In this document: in pieces, positions 13,510 to 36,925 of the stretch
How positions within the stretch are numbered: position 1 is the stretch's first letter
Layout: the number at the start of each line of letters is the position of its first letter
NCBI GenBank assembly: GCA_012295275.1
Contig: CM022679.1
Location: 25,153,907-25,217,906, forward strand
Direction: 5' to 3'
Source of the DNA: Chrysomallon squamiferum
Taxonomy: Eukaryota > Mollusca > Gastropoda > Neomphalida > Peltospiridae
DNA length: 64,000 nt
Program-made: the position numbers and the translations under genes
The notes under the pieces: model-generated
Databases searched by the model: none
The model's input: only the letters and a program-made list of their open reading frames with translations
What the model was told of the DNA's origin: nothing

Positions 13510-14216
13510 TCACTGCACTATTTCATGACACTGATGGCTGTGCTGGACCGTATAAAACATAACAATTTTGTGCCATCATGAAGTGGACTTTGGCTTGGAA
13601 GGTGAATGGAACTTTTTTTGCGACAAGCCACAGCAAAAGTGCCTGTGATGGACGGTGAAGAGGTTGCTGACAAAGGCCAGTTTGCAGTGTCCCTACAGAG
13701 ACCCAGTCCTGACCATTGAGGCTATCATGGACTTCTGCATCAAGAGTATTCCAGGTATTCACTTTTTCAACATCCCACCAGAACACATAGCAAACCATAA
13801 GTTGGAACTACAAGGGAGGTTTCAAGTGGCCAAAATGGTTAGTTCCAGTGTCTAAATCAAAATGTATGCCCACAAGCTGAGCCTGCAGAGTGACCCACCA
13901 GAACTAGTATCTGTCCAGGATTCTGAGGATGATATGACAGAGTTACCAGTGAGCCAAGAAACAAAACTATGTTTGTTGTCTGTATGACAATGAGGCATGG
14001 TTGGGCTAATTGAGGACATTTCAGCATGGAGACATCTTCATTCGTTTCATGCACCCTCACAGACCTTCTAAGCTATTTCACTGGCCAAACGAAGAAGACA
14101 CTTGTTGGATTAGTGAAAGGGACATCTTCTGTGTCATTGATACACATTCTATTGCATCTTCTGAATGGATGTTCTCTCTGTGTAAAAAGGATGACGTTAG
14201 AATTGCAAAATTATGA
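13510..14216 (+). pseudogene. Decayed transposon-encoded protein remnant
   Basis: Joined plus-strand fragments in different frames read coherently: DGCAGPYKT near 13530, GTFFATSHSKSACDG near 13606-13650, then after a frameshift VKRLLTKASLQCPYRD at ~13652-13700, and near the end FIRFMHPHRPS followed by FHWPNEEDTCW (~14030-14110). From memory these resemble a widespread family of uncharacterised invertebrate proteins with FFATSHGK, CDG and FMHPHGP-FHWP motifs. That is unverified. Stops and frameshifts make it non-functional. GC content is higher than its surroundings, as expected for a transposon body. Confidence 0.5.
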
Positions 14217-14516
14217 GTGAATTTGTTGACCAAATGATTCTGTGACTGCTGAAGTGGTGAGAAGGCAATGAGGGAAGTAGTTTAATATCATATGATCATA
14301 CCATGTAGACCTACAATGTATTACTTGGTGATCAAGAGAATTGGTGATTCCTAGCATTGGTAATTCAGGTTTTAGCCGAACAGATGTTAATGGCAGAACA
14401 GGTGATATTTTCATGGACATACAATTTTTTAATGTGTGTTGCTGCTAAACAAAGAATATTACACCTCTGAAACTTTTATATGTTTTAGTTAACATGTGGG
14501 AGATTAAATTTCAAGA

Positions 14517-14837
14517 AAGGTCATCTGAAGGTCACGCGATCCACAAGGTCAATGTACCCCAACATTCGTCAAACTGAACAATAATGGCCGATTTAGAATC
14601 CTTGTCATATTGCCTTTTCAATAATACCAATTTTATTAAGACTGGCCCAGTAGTTCCTGAGATATGATGGTTCAAAAGTCGGGGGGCCATATCTCCCAAA
14701 CCACTGGACCAATTGGCCTAAAATTTCAGAATTGGTTCTGCTGTCTACAAGTATACCAAATTTCATAAAAATCTGAGATGGTCAGGTTTAAAAATATTAT
14801 TTTTTTTTTTGGGGGGTGATTTAACATGGAATGACCC
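14517..14837 (-). repeat. Right terminal inverted repeat of the transposon
   Basis: Inverted copy of 12491-12830. An A/T-run and a small insertion near 14795-14818 separate the outermost ~25 bp from the rest. Confidence 0.75.
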
Positions 14838-14979
14838 AAAAAACTAAAATTTAAGAAAGCATAAAAAAATCGAACTTAATAATTGTTTTAACTATTCAAG
14901 ATTGCCTTTCTATTTAAAGAAAAAAAAAAAAAAAAAAAAAGAGAAATATAGCCACTCAAAAATGCAAAACAATAAAAAT

Positions 14980-16743
14980 TCAAAAAACCCCAATAAACAA
15001 TGAAAATATTTTCACAGCTCTGGGTACCAAACAGTTTCTAAAAAGGATACATCCACTGACTTCATCAGGGCCACAATCATATCTGCATCGAATATTGCTA
15101 ATATTGCTGTACAAATTAACATCATATCTGAAACAAAAATAAAGCAGCATCAGTAACAATATTAATTGCAAATTTTAACAATATTAACTCAAAAATATAC
15201 TAGACATGTATACATAAACCATAAAAAAAAAAAAAAAAACCCATTTAAAAGGGTGTATTATTTCAATTAACAGTCCTATATAATTACCAAATTTTGAATC
15301 ACACATTTAAGATGATAGTAAACATTTATGGTTTAATTTCAAAATATATAAATAATAAGTACATAAAATATTAATGATTTATTAAAATCTCTATTTTACA
15401 AAGTCTTTACAAATGAAAAGAATAAATTCATTAATTTACAAGCACAATTCAGTGATTAGATTTTTTCCAGAAACAGATCATGTTGTGAAAAAATATTCAG
15501 ATCAGAACATGAAATAATTTTATAAGAGTAATTTATATATTTTAACAATCAGTTACTTTGTAAAATTATTTAAATACAAATATATTTGACTACATGCCTT
15601 GTTAATGGAAAGCTTATTGAGATATTCATCTGAAAAATATTATTTATCACTTTCCAAATAATTTCTTCTTCTTGTGTTTTAGTTCATCAATCTAAATTCT
15701 ACATTACATAGAAACAATGAAATAAAATAAATCACTAAATCTGTAAAAGTGGTCATGTATCTCACAAGAGAAGCTGTTAGTGTTATCTCTTGAGTTTTAT
15801 CAATTATAGAAACATGATAACCAGCACTGACACAACACTGAATGTCTGATACCTAGCTTTTGGTAAAGATATTCCAGCTTCATTTTTTATTCGTTCTATT
15901 TTCTCTCGGAGTTTCTTCTGCTCAGCAATGGATTTGTTGAAAACATTTGTGAGCTCTCTGCATTCTTCTTCTGTATTTGTCAGGTGTTTTTTAGCTTTAT
16001 TTCTAATGTCGCGCAGAGTCTCAATTTCGTTTTCTATGTCACTTATAGATCTATGTCCGTCATCTTTGCTTGAAATATTTTCTTCCTCCTGCTGGTCTCT
16101 CAATTCTGAAGAATGAAATTTTAATACTACACAAAATTAAATCTATGTTTAAATTCACTAAAGATAACTTCAGAGAAAAGAAGAACAGATCTGATTTGCA
16201 GTTACTGATCAGAACAAAAGCAGCACAATTAAACAACAAATTTCTGTTTTACCTGGTTACGTGGTAGACTACAGCTTAAAATCTGTGTATTTCATTAATC
16301 TGATTTCCTTACACGGATCAGCTCTTAATGTCAATTCTCTTTTAGTTTCCTACATGAATTTGTACAATAATTTACACTGGGTTTAGTCACTGGCACTTTA
16401 GAACTGAATTTGTATAAATATAAAAACCCTGAAAATCATGTAGACATTTCTTTTTTTAAAGTTATTGTTTTTGAAAAAGGTTCATTTGAAGTTATTAATG
16501 AATATTACTGAATCAGTACTGTCATGTTTATAAATTATTCAAGGACACTCTTTCTGATTTAACATTAACTGTATTTTTTTCACCTTGTATTTCTTTTTTG
16601 ATGGCTGCAAGTCGCTTAGCTATCAATTCCTTAATTTCACTGTGTATTGATGGAAACTCATCTGAAAGCTTCAGCTGAACATCATCAGCGGAAAGGACTG
16701 TCAGTAATTCATTGCTTAGATTAATAGCAGAATTATAATCCAT
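14980..16743 (-). CDS. SPC24: Kinetochore protein Spc24-like
   Basis: Coding exons in transcript order are 16743-16584 (exon from acceptor at 16748), 16105-15853 and 15127-14980. All junctions agree in phase and give 186 aa, against ~197 aa for human SPC24. The protein opens MDYNSAINLSNELL, passes through a long charged coiled coil (about residues 35-125, EEECRELTN and KKLREKIERI), and ends in a small domain with NLYSNISNIR, RYDCGPDEVSGCI and AVKIFSL, matching the Spc24 globular domain pattern. Spc24 pairs with Spc25 in the Ndc80 complex, which links kinetochores to microtubules. The usual C-terminal NYLW-like helix is absent in this frame, so the true 3' end may differ. A 5' UTR exon ends at 17508. 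A partial copy lies at 55829-56830. Confidence 0.78.
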
Positions 16744-17507
16744 GATTGCTGCAATAACAGATTTTAACTTAATTAAACAGTAATTTTTACACAAACACAC
16801 ACACAAATTAATACAAAGAAGAAAATAATAATTAAACAATAATTTATACTAAAACAATTATAATTAATTATTTGAAGGCAGATATCATGTGAAACTGTAA
16901 ATTGATCATTAAGAGAATATCTTCTTTAAACAAAAATTTAAGAATGCAGATGTTTGTATTAAAATTCTTTGTTTATTGAACTACTGGATATCTTTAAAAC
17001 AAAACAACAATAAAGCACTGACTCTGCCAGTACCAATACCAGTGGAGAATAAGGAAGATCTTTTTTTTTTTTTTTATCACAATGTACCTGATTATGTAAA
17101 TTATAATATAATAAATAAATGGTAATAAAATATGTATTAATTTAATATCGAGGAAAAATTGTAAACATCGTTCTTAACTAGGTCACTGATCCTACGTGAC
17201 ATATTACGAGTTTAAAAATCAAAAATTACTGTAAAATACATTAAATTACAACTAGCAGTAGCAGTAGCGCTGATACAGTGATAGTGATACAGTTAATGAG
17301 TGATTCAGTGATAGTCAACATAGGTACTTGACCATACTCACGGTACACCGTATTCGGTACTGGTACTAGTACTAGTAGCAGACACGAAAAGTGGAAACAA
17401 ATAGTAGTCACTAGTCAGTAGAGACTGGAGATATAATTAATTATAAATGATAAATAATTAGAATCCTCATCATCGTTTGCTATTTGAATAATGTTTAAAA
17501 CACATAC

Positions 17508-17600
17508 CTGTACTAAAGTTACTTAAACATTTTATTCATCAAGTAACTGGCAACTGTATATAAACAATCAATTTTTTTTCACAACGAACAAATTCAAAAC
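17508..17600 (-). other. SPC24: Probable non-coding first exon of SPC24
   Basis: On the minus strand a good donor, ACTTTAGTACAG|GTATGTG, lies at 17508. It is ~760 bp upstream of the exon with the start codon, whose acceptor TTATTGCAG sits five bases before the ATG. An upstream exon is therefore required. The transcription start is not determined and the 5' limit given is a guess. Confidence 0.45.
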
Positions 17601-17610
17601 TTCCGCCAAA
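17593..17610 (-). promoter_or_regulatory. CDE/CHR-like cell-cycle element upstream of SPC24
   Basis: Read on the minus strand, TTTGGCGG is followed by a 4-nt spacer (AAGT) and TTTGAA. A GC-rich CDE/E2F-like half four bases from a CHR hexamer is the arrangement bound by the DREAM/MuvB complexes at G2/M genes. It lies ~90 bp upstream of the first-exon donor, near where the start site should be. Use in this animal is inference. Confidence 0.4.
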
Positions 17611-17922
17611 ATATCCGACTGGTTCTCTTAAATATTTTAATTGCATCGTGAAGCGCAACGAACAGAAATTGCGGTTTAGACTGTAAAAGATATAAAACAC
17701 ACACCAACCTCTGTGTCGCTCTGGTTAAGTAACAATCTTCATTGGAACATTTTCTGCTCAGTAATAGAATGAATGAAAAAAAATCTTTAAAATGTCATAA
17801 TAATATTGAAAACGATAACTGCGTTAAATATGGATTCAGAACATTTTAGCAGCATGTTAATCTCGTTCAGCTTATTTCGCCTAACAGAGAGAGGTTTTTC
17901 TTTTTTTGGGAGGGCGTGTTTA

Positions 17923-17959
<37 letters not shown>

Positions 17960-19846
17960 TATTCATTTGTTTATTTATTATATATTAAAGGCAGCTATAT
18001 ATTACAATAAAATATAATATGGACAAAAAAAAAAAAAAAAAAAAAACCATCCTACTGTGTGTGCACCATTTCTGATATTTAGTTTTGTTCATCACGATTT
18101 CCACCTGCCATTAGTAATATAAAATATCAGTATTGTTATGAAATCTGAATTAAAATTTGACATTCCACTAATATACATTCCTATATAGAATGTCGTTTAG
18201 AAAATATTTTGAACTGGTGAGAGATTTTCAGACGTGATTATTTCGGCAGGTTGCGTAATTTGCCAAGGTGTAGTTTCGAATTGAAGTAGCAAATAAAAAA
18301 TGTGGAGTGCATTTCCATAACAGTTATCATAGATAGTCGTCAAAGACGTAAACACGGGTCTGCATATTCTCAAATCCGAAGCTACATGAGTAGATGACAG
18401 CAATGTAAAGTAAGTTTCAAAATCCGTAACGGCCTTTAACTAGCATGGACCAACAGGAACGATAACTCGTAACGACACAAATTACGACACGGTTTTTCCC
18501 TCAAGAAATTTCGCCGATTTAATGGGTACACACAACCCCTAAATATTCTTTTCTGGTGGGTTCTGACAGTGGGAACATTGACAACTTCAAAAGTTAATAC
18601 ATAAATGTTATTCCGAATTATAATTTCAATTTATTATGCACGCATTTACACGAAAATAATCCAGTTTGAAAGGTTTGATTACGTTGAAAAAGTAGTTAGA
18701 AAAGGTGCGCGACATCATAGTTTGGTAATGTGAACAACCATCTTTACCTTTATCAGTGAAAAGTTCTGAAAAATGGACGCAAAATAATTTAATTTGGAAG
18801 TTTAAAAATTCCGTGAGCTCACGGAAACTTCCGATCGAAATCCAAGATGGCAGCATTGAACGCCGATTAGTGTTTATTGACTTTTAAATACGTATGCATT
18901 CATAATGCAATCAATTCTACATGGCTTATTAAAAGTAATTTGGGAATATGTCATTTAATCAATGCCTCGTATACATAGATGTCTATTATTGAACAATTTG
19001 CTGCAAAGGTTGAAACTTTTTTTTTCTTGTAACTTTGACGTCATACCATCTCATACACATTTCGTGCTATATATATATTTTTTCCACATATTATTACGAA
19101 GTCGCCAGCCAAAAAATAAAACAATAATAAAAGAATAACAAAATATTCTGATTAGGTACCATAATGTGGACACGTTACTACACTAAAACTCCATAGCAGA
19201 CAGTTCTGAGTAAGTAGTTGTAAAACGATACTTGAAACCATTATCATTATTTTTATATATATATTTATTTCCATGTTCAGTGCATTAGAGGTCGTATTTA
19301 CATGTAAAAAGCCAATTGATCACGTGTTATTTTTGATTGCTTTGATACATTCGTTATAACGCTTGAATCAGTTTTACAACAGAACATTTAAAAAAAAAAA
19401 AAGTTATTAAAACTTAAATTTTCACTCTTTCGTTAAAACAAAAAACAAAAAATCACGTGATCATGCTACTTTAACACGTTTAAGATAATGAATCTAGTAT
19501 AGAATACATTGTTAATTAGAGATACTGGACCACAGATCGAGTTAATTAGTAAATGATTTTACATTTCTTGAGCATAAAAAAAACAAAAACAAAAAAGGAA
19601 AAAAAACCCTACAAAATAAAAACACTCCCCTACCTCCCCAAAAACAACAACAAACAAGCAACAACAAAACAAACAAACGAAAAGGACAATCCGTCTGGTT
19701 AAAATATTATTTAAATAGGAGAAGATACATTGTTTATATAAACTTATTCTAATGAGAACAATTAATAAAGTGATAAAAATGTAATTAAAATAATTAAAAC
19801 CTTACCTACATAATGAAAGTTTATTAAATTAAATACTGAGACATTC

Positions 19847-19908
<62 letters not shown>

Positions 19909-19944
19909 TAATAATAAAAAAAAAAATATTATGAGAAAAATATA
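17611..19944. other. Intergenic, no gene recognised
   Basis: Contains a (ATT)n tract at 17924-17960, a (AAT)n tract at 19852-19926 and an 18-bp perfect palindrome at 18809-18826. Next to the palindrome are ACTTCCG and CCAAGATGGCAGC (ETS- and YY1-like words), which would suit a promoter, but I see no exon beside them. Confidence 0.5.
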
Positions 19945-20301
19945 TTTCTAACATTAGTCCCTATCAGAGCTGGTTTAAGATTTAATACGCTGCAGGGTTA
20001 TAGATACTGTGAGGACTCTGGTAATATTATCAGACCAAAAAATAAAGAGTTAGAGAAAATGAAACATGGGCTACAGCACATTAAGAATAGTATTATGAGA
20101 TTCAGCTAACTTTTCCTGTAAAATAATTCCAACACAGATATCTTGGAAATAATGAAAATTTTAAATCCTAGTTTACAGTATTTATTAACAAATCATTTTG
20201 TCAGTAACCTGACGGTGGAAAGATGCTGGTATGCCAAAGAGAAAAATTGTTGTTGGATTTGCAGCTTACGGTTTAAGCTTTACTTTAGCCAATATACTGT
20301 A
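19945..20301 (+). pseudogene. Inverted fragment of chitinase gene A (intron 13 plus part of exon 14)
   Basis: About 20212-20301 matches the start of exon 14 of the minus-strand chitinase (24103-24285): GATGCTGGTATGCC, then ATTGTTGTTGGATTT, then ACGGTTTAAGCTTTACTTTA. It ends at AATATACTGTAG, where the gene has CTGCAG. The upstream ~250 bp matches the adjoining intron, for example AGAAAATGAAACATGGGCTA and CAGCTAACTTTTCCTG. The copy includes intron sequence, so it arose from DNA, not from an RNA. It carries in-frame damage and has no other exons. Confidence 0.82.
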
Positions 20302-20960
20302 GATAATCTTTAAGCACAGTTTAACTCGGTGATCCAAATCTGAAATATAAACTGAATCGGAGCTACAGTTTTGGAGATATGGGCCATAAAGTTTTGTCTG
20401 TTTTGCCAAAAAATAAATCTGAATGCCTCTTAACGATGAAACATATTAGCGGTATCATACCAGCCAGCCAGCTGTTTACTACGATATTAAAACAGAACAG
20501 TTAGTGAAGATCGCCTGTCAGCGTAGGGCCATTTGCACAGTTCATAATTGTCTGTCGATGTCTAGCTAAGACACAATCAACATTTGAAATGAACTCTGTC
20601 AAGGTATTTTATTCTTTTGGGTATCTGCATGAATATAAACATTGGCTTTCAGGTTCAGCTTTCCAAAAGTATGCTGCTTCAGACATTTTGAGCAAAAACG
20701 CATAATGATCTTGGTTATCATTTGAAATTATAAAAATGTGCTGAAGTCAAAACTTATGATTAAATAAAACTAGTTTTATACAGAAGTGAGAAAATGTAAC
20801 AGATTTTTCCCGAAGCTTTATATTTTGAAAGAGTCTCATTTCTTTCAGTAACTTGTAGACTGCACAAATAACTTTTACTATGAAGGCAAATGCACACGGA
20901 TAAACTACTCTTTTATTAACCACTATTATTTGTAATTAAATAATATCATCTGTTTTAGTT
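20302..20960. other. Sequence between the chitinase fragment and the Thr array
   Basis: No coding signal seen. On the minus strand an AATAAA at about 20912-20917 lies ~440 bp beyond the gene A stop and could be its polyadenylation signal. Confidence 0.4.
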
Positions 20961-21356
20961 CATACAATTACTTTCAGTTTTGTAGTAGCGGTGTTACAGT
21001 GGTAGCTAATATCATTATCATCAATGCTGTCATGATAGTTGTTGTAAGTGTTGTAGTTGGGTGTTTTTCTGTGGTTGTAGTCAGTTTTCTAATGGTGGTT
21101 GTTTCCAAGGTTATCAGTAATGTGGTGACTGTTGTCGGTGTTGTTCTGTGTTTGTAGAGGGGGTTGTTTCTATGGTTGCTGTAGACGTAGTAGCAGGTGT
21201 TGCTTTTGTGCTGGTTGCTGCGGTTATTGTCGGCGTATCAGTGACTGAGTGTTGTTTCTGCAGTTGTTGGTGTGGTGCTGATTGTTGTTTATGTGTTGTC
21301 GGTGTAGTGCTGGGTGTCGTTTCTCCTGTTGTTGGTGTGGTGCTGAATGTTGCTTA

Positions 21357-32811
<11,455 letters not shown>

Positions 32812-33140
32812 CTTGGGTTTAAGACTCAGTTGAAGTATTTGTCGAATAATAGTTGTGATGACAGATCTTGTTTAAAGTACTGAATGGTGAAACTGAAAAG
32901 CCATTCTTATACTGCAGCGATTGCATATTATCTTTTAATTATTGTTAATATAAACAGTGTCGTTAACAGATATCTTTATCATTTCATCAATTAATAGTAA
33001 ATTTAATTAATGCTTGTTTACTTGAGTACAGTATGTTCTTTTCCAATTTTTCTCCCAGATTAATGGCAACATGGTTAACAACTAAATGGGAAATGATAGA
33101 GAGGGATGTGGTATAATCTGGACACTTTTAGCCTTTTTTG

Positions 33141-33147
33141 CTGTGTG

Positions 33148-33200
<53 letters not shown>
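33141..33200. repeat. (TG)n(AG)n microsatellite
   Basis: A short GT run continues into ~22 GA units. Confidence 0.95.
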
Positions 33201-33203
<3 letters not shown>

Positions 33204-33484
33204 ATTAGAGAGAGAAAGGGAGAGGTGACGATAGAGAGCTTTAGAGTGGTTCGAATATAAACATTTTAATTTTTTCCATATCTGGTTCTGCTCCTCCCGT
33301 TGTGGGACTTTGAAAGGGGTCTCAAATACATTTCGAATGGACACACTGAGGTGAAACCGATACTTTTTGGGAGTCTGCCTATAATCTGAGCATGTTTTAA
33401 TTTGTGGTTCAGGAATATTGCTGACATTGGTGTATCTGCATTTGTGGCTGGATGTTACGACTGCATATCTGGTTCATATATCTT

Positions 33485-34000
33485 TCATCTTTGTGTCATG
33501 ATTATCCAACATACAGTGATCTTTTTGTCTCGATTCCGACCTTCTAGGTGGGACTTTGCCATTTCTAAATGTAGAACAGAATTACCCTGATCAGTTACTG
33601 TAAACCCTTTCATCCTTGTCATATCTTTGCCAGCTCTGGAGTAGTAAACCCTGTCATATGCCAGCTCAGGAACTTGTTGCCATGTGAGACAATGCAGAAT
33701 TTTTGAAGCCTTAATGTGATAATCATATAAAAATATCTCTTCATATTTACACAATACCTGTTGACATTTGTAGATGGGCCCATCATTCACAGAATCTTTG
33801 TCTTCAGCATTGTGTTTTTTTTCTACATAGCGTTTTACAAACACTTCAAATACATTCCCCACCATCAACTACTTCTTTAAAAGCGTTTTTCATTTTCTCA
33901 CAGCTGGTATCATCAAAATCACTTGCAAGTGATCCCAAAGTGTCCCACATGCACTTCATGCAAGCACGTCACCTTTTTTCGACACATGGCATAATCTTCA
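33485..34000 (-). pseudogene. Degraded coding relic of unknown family
   Basis: Reading the minus strand, a fragment near 33960-33850 gives CMKCMWDTLGSLASDFDDTS and then KMKNAFKEVVDGGE. After a frame change an open stretch to 33485 includes GPIYKCQQVLCKYEEIFLYD, ILHCLTWQQVPELAYDRVYY and RMKGFTVTDQGN. Amino-acid use is protein-like and base composition is less AT-rich than the flanks. No intron boundaries or start are convincing. I do not recognise it. A relic of a mobile element or retrocopy is the likeliest explanation. Confidence 0.35.
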
Positions 34001-34509
34001 CAAAAATATTTCTCTAATCAAAATATATGAATGATTTCTTATTACTTGATGATCTATACTATGTCAGAAAAGTATTATTCATAAAATATTACTTTTGAAG
34101 TCAGTTAAAACCAAAACCTTTTTTGACTGGGGATTAGCCATAGATTTTTTTGATGATGTCATCACCTCAGGATGCCTTGTTTTACTATCTATAAATAGTC
34201 ACTGATTCAGCCTGCCCCCTGATCGACTATGCCACGGGTCCCACTACATTTTCAACTTTACAAAGAGAATTGTAAACTTTATAACATTATATTTAATTTG
34301 GCTGTAGTTAATTAAAAAAAAAATTGCTTCAGAATTTATCTTTGCAAAAATTATGAAATTTATGAGTCAGTATTTGTAGAAATATTCAGATATAGCTACC
34401 TTTCTGATAAACGATGATACAATTCATATATATATCTTTAGCAACACTGTTGACATTAATATTTGTTTGAAAATGATATGTTGAATATTTTATTGTAGAT
34501 TCTTTCAGA

Positions 34510-34556
34510 GTATATATATATATATATACACACACGCACACACACACACACACACA
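34510..34556. repeat. (TA)n(CA)n microsatellite
   Basis: Short TA run followed by ~14 CA units with one CG interruption. Confidence 0.9.
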
Positions 34557-35639
34557 TTTAATCATACTTTGTTTTTATAAAAAAAAAACCTTGCTAATGG
34601 AAAAAAAAAGAAGAAATATTTAAATCTAAATATAATGTAATTTTATCTTTGTTCAATTAAATGGTGACAGAACGAAAAAGATTTTATGTGTGTATTGTTT
34701 AGCTAAATATTTTTATTCTAACCTATAACATGAAATTAATTTATAATACAATATAGATTTCAAATGATTTCACTTCTCTATTTCATTCAGTTAGGATTTC
34801 TTCTAAACACGTTTGCTAATGATATTCTGATGCAAACAACTATCCACGATTGCTACTTCTACAGTTATTTACATTCTAAACATTTATGTAGTAACTATTC
34901 TATTACATAAAACATCACGCAAACTAAATGTAATTTTGTATCGTATTTCATGAATAAAAGATTGTTTTTCTGTGTAGTTATTTTCAAAAACTTCTGAGGA
35001 AATCAATTTGGCACAGGTGCTTTTAACTTGTTATCCTTGACTAGGTTATCGTTTTGATGCTTGTTCGTTACAAAATGCCCATTCACTGAATGTATGACAA
35101 CATTAGTTGGGAGTGCCGTTAAAGGACTATTATGCAATTAAAAATAAGGTTTTTATTCTACCTAACAATTTATTCATGTCTGGAACGGTAAGGACCATAA
35201 AAAAGAATTCATTTACTTCAGTAAATTTATTAAAGAAATGTTACACAGCTCTATATACAAATAACCATATCCTCTCCCCCATGCCATAGCTTTTTTCTTG
35301 AATCCTTGATATCAGTGACTTCAATATAAATATCTATCTTCGAGACAAAAAATCAATTATATGAATACAGGTGATGTAAAATGTTTAATAATTTGCATTT
35401 TTTTTTCTTAAATTCATTCGTTAGTTCTTACTCCCTTATCGAATAATGGGACTTATAAATCTGGATCATTTTGGTGAGTTTATAAGACAGCTGGGCCAAG
35501 AACAAGAGTATTTTGGGGACAGTACGGTGGTGTGGAGCATGTACTATTTCATAATTTCAGAAAACTCTGTGTCCCACCCAGCTCGTTATAAAATTAGTTA
35601 AATAATGTCGAAGTTATAAACAGGTTTGACTATTAATAC

Positions 35640-35851
<212 letters not shown>

Positions 35852-36254
35852 AAATAAACATTGTGGAACCTGTTTAAACAATTAAACTGAACATACCAAA
35901 ATCATAAAGTAATTTTTATTAGGTAAATTAAGGAAAGCAAAATTTCCAACAAACATTACCAACCAGACATTTTGCTGTACAACATCGAGAGTTCCAACAC
36001 AGACCACTAGTTTCTGTGATAAAACCTGGAACCAGAGCACCGCAATTCATTACCGTTTTAACAGAATTTCAAGAAACAAACAAGACAGGATTCTGCTAGC
36101 AAAGCAAATATTGGATAGCTTAAAAGTCAATAATTTAAAAACGTTTCATATTTACCAAATTTAATTCACGTTTACTCAAGTGTTTCAGTTGATATTCAAT
36201 AAATCAGAAAGATTCTGTTTCTGGTTATTTCGTTTGAATGTAATTAACCATTGA

Positions 36255-36256
<2 letters not shown>

Positions 36257-36304
<48 letters not shown>
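36257..36304. repeat. (CA)n microsatellite
   Basis: About 23 CA units. Confidence 0.95.
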
Positions 36305-36305
<1 letters not shown>

Positions 36306-36339
36306 TATATAAGTACATATGTACTTATTTAAAAAGTAA

Positions 36340-36545
36340 TTTGAAAAAATTCAGATTTTGTTTTGTGTTTGTACTGCCTTATTCTAAATAATTCAAAATA
36401 TGAAAAGTAATAAAATAAAATGATTAAACAAACACATATTAAATGTATATAAAATCAATACTAATGTTTAATTTTATTTATTTTGTGAATAGGTTGGAGA
36501 TATAATATCAGTGATAGATAAATTATCTTCTGATGTTACAGCATA
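36340..36545 (+). pseudogene. Inverted fragment of the RhoGAP gene (intron 5 and SH3 exon), copy 2
   Basis: GCCTTATTCTAAATAATTCA, then ATGATTAAACAAACACATAT, then GGTTGGAGATATAATATCAG and ATCTTCTGATGTTACAGCA match the reverse complement of about 51470-51640, intron and exon together, with few differences. The match ends just after the alanine codon that precedes the WWRG motif. The sequence at 36600-36810 also resembles RhoGAP intron 8 (around 50020-50220, ending GCCAGAGATAGCAATTA), so the copy may be a larger rearranged segment. Confidence 0.82.
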
Positions 36546-36848
36546 TAAGTGATATTTATACAATGGATTTATTTAGCGAAAATGTTAATTTAATAAATAT
36601 TATTCTAGTCATTACCAAATGGCTGTGATGATAACCAGCATATTTTAATTTGTCTAGTCAGACAATGGTGCTTTCAAAATATCAGACAAATGTGAAACAA
36701 ACTGATATACTCACCATACAGAGATTGATACATTTATTACGAATATATAACTATGCTATAGTTTAACATGTGTCAATGTTTTGCCAGAGATAGCAATTAC
36801 AGGAAAATATAATAAATATCTTTAACTAAAACGACGATGCGAAATAGG

Positions 36849-36849
<1 letters not shown>

Positions 36850-36923
<74 letters not shown>

Positions 36924-36925
36924 TT
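36850..36925. repeat. (ATT)n microsatellite
   Basis: About 25 perfect ATT units. Confidence 0.95.

Larger units (their letters stand above)
12491..14837. mobile_element. Degenerate DNA transposon with long terminal inverted repeats
   Basis: The left end starts GGTTATTCCGTGTCAAATTA. The right end, read on the other strand, starts GGGTCATTCCATGTTAAATC. About 330 bp at each side are inverted copies of each other, including phrases such as GGTTTGGGAGATATGACC and GTTGGGGTACACTGACCTTG. Between them lie a decayed trinucleotide tract and remnants of a plus-strand protein. The flanks are A-rich (poly-A on the left, AAAAAA on the right), so a target-site duplication cannot be resolved. The ends and length fit a cut-and-paste element. 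The superfamily is not assigned. Confidence 0.75.

Noticed and set aside
15804-15852. Hydrophobic tail (SVVSVLVIMFL) of the SPC24 coiled-coil exon as a membrane anchor
   Set aside because: It lies beyond a donor AG|GTATCA that joins in phase to the Spc24 globular domain exon, so it is intron sequence.
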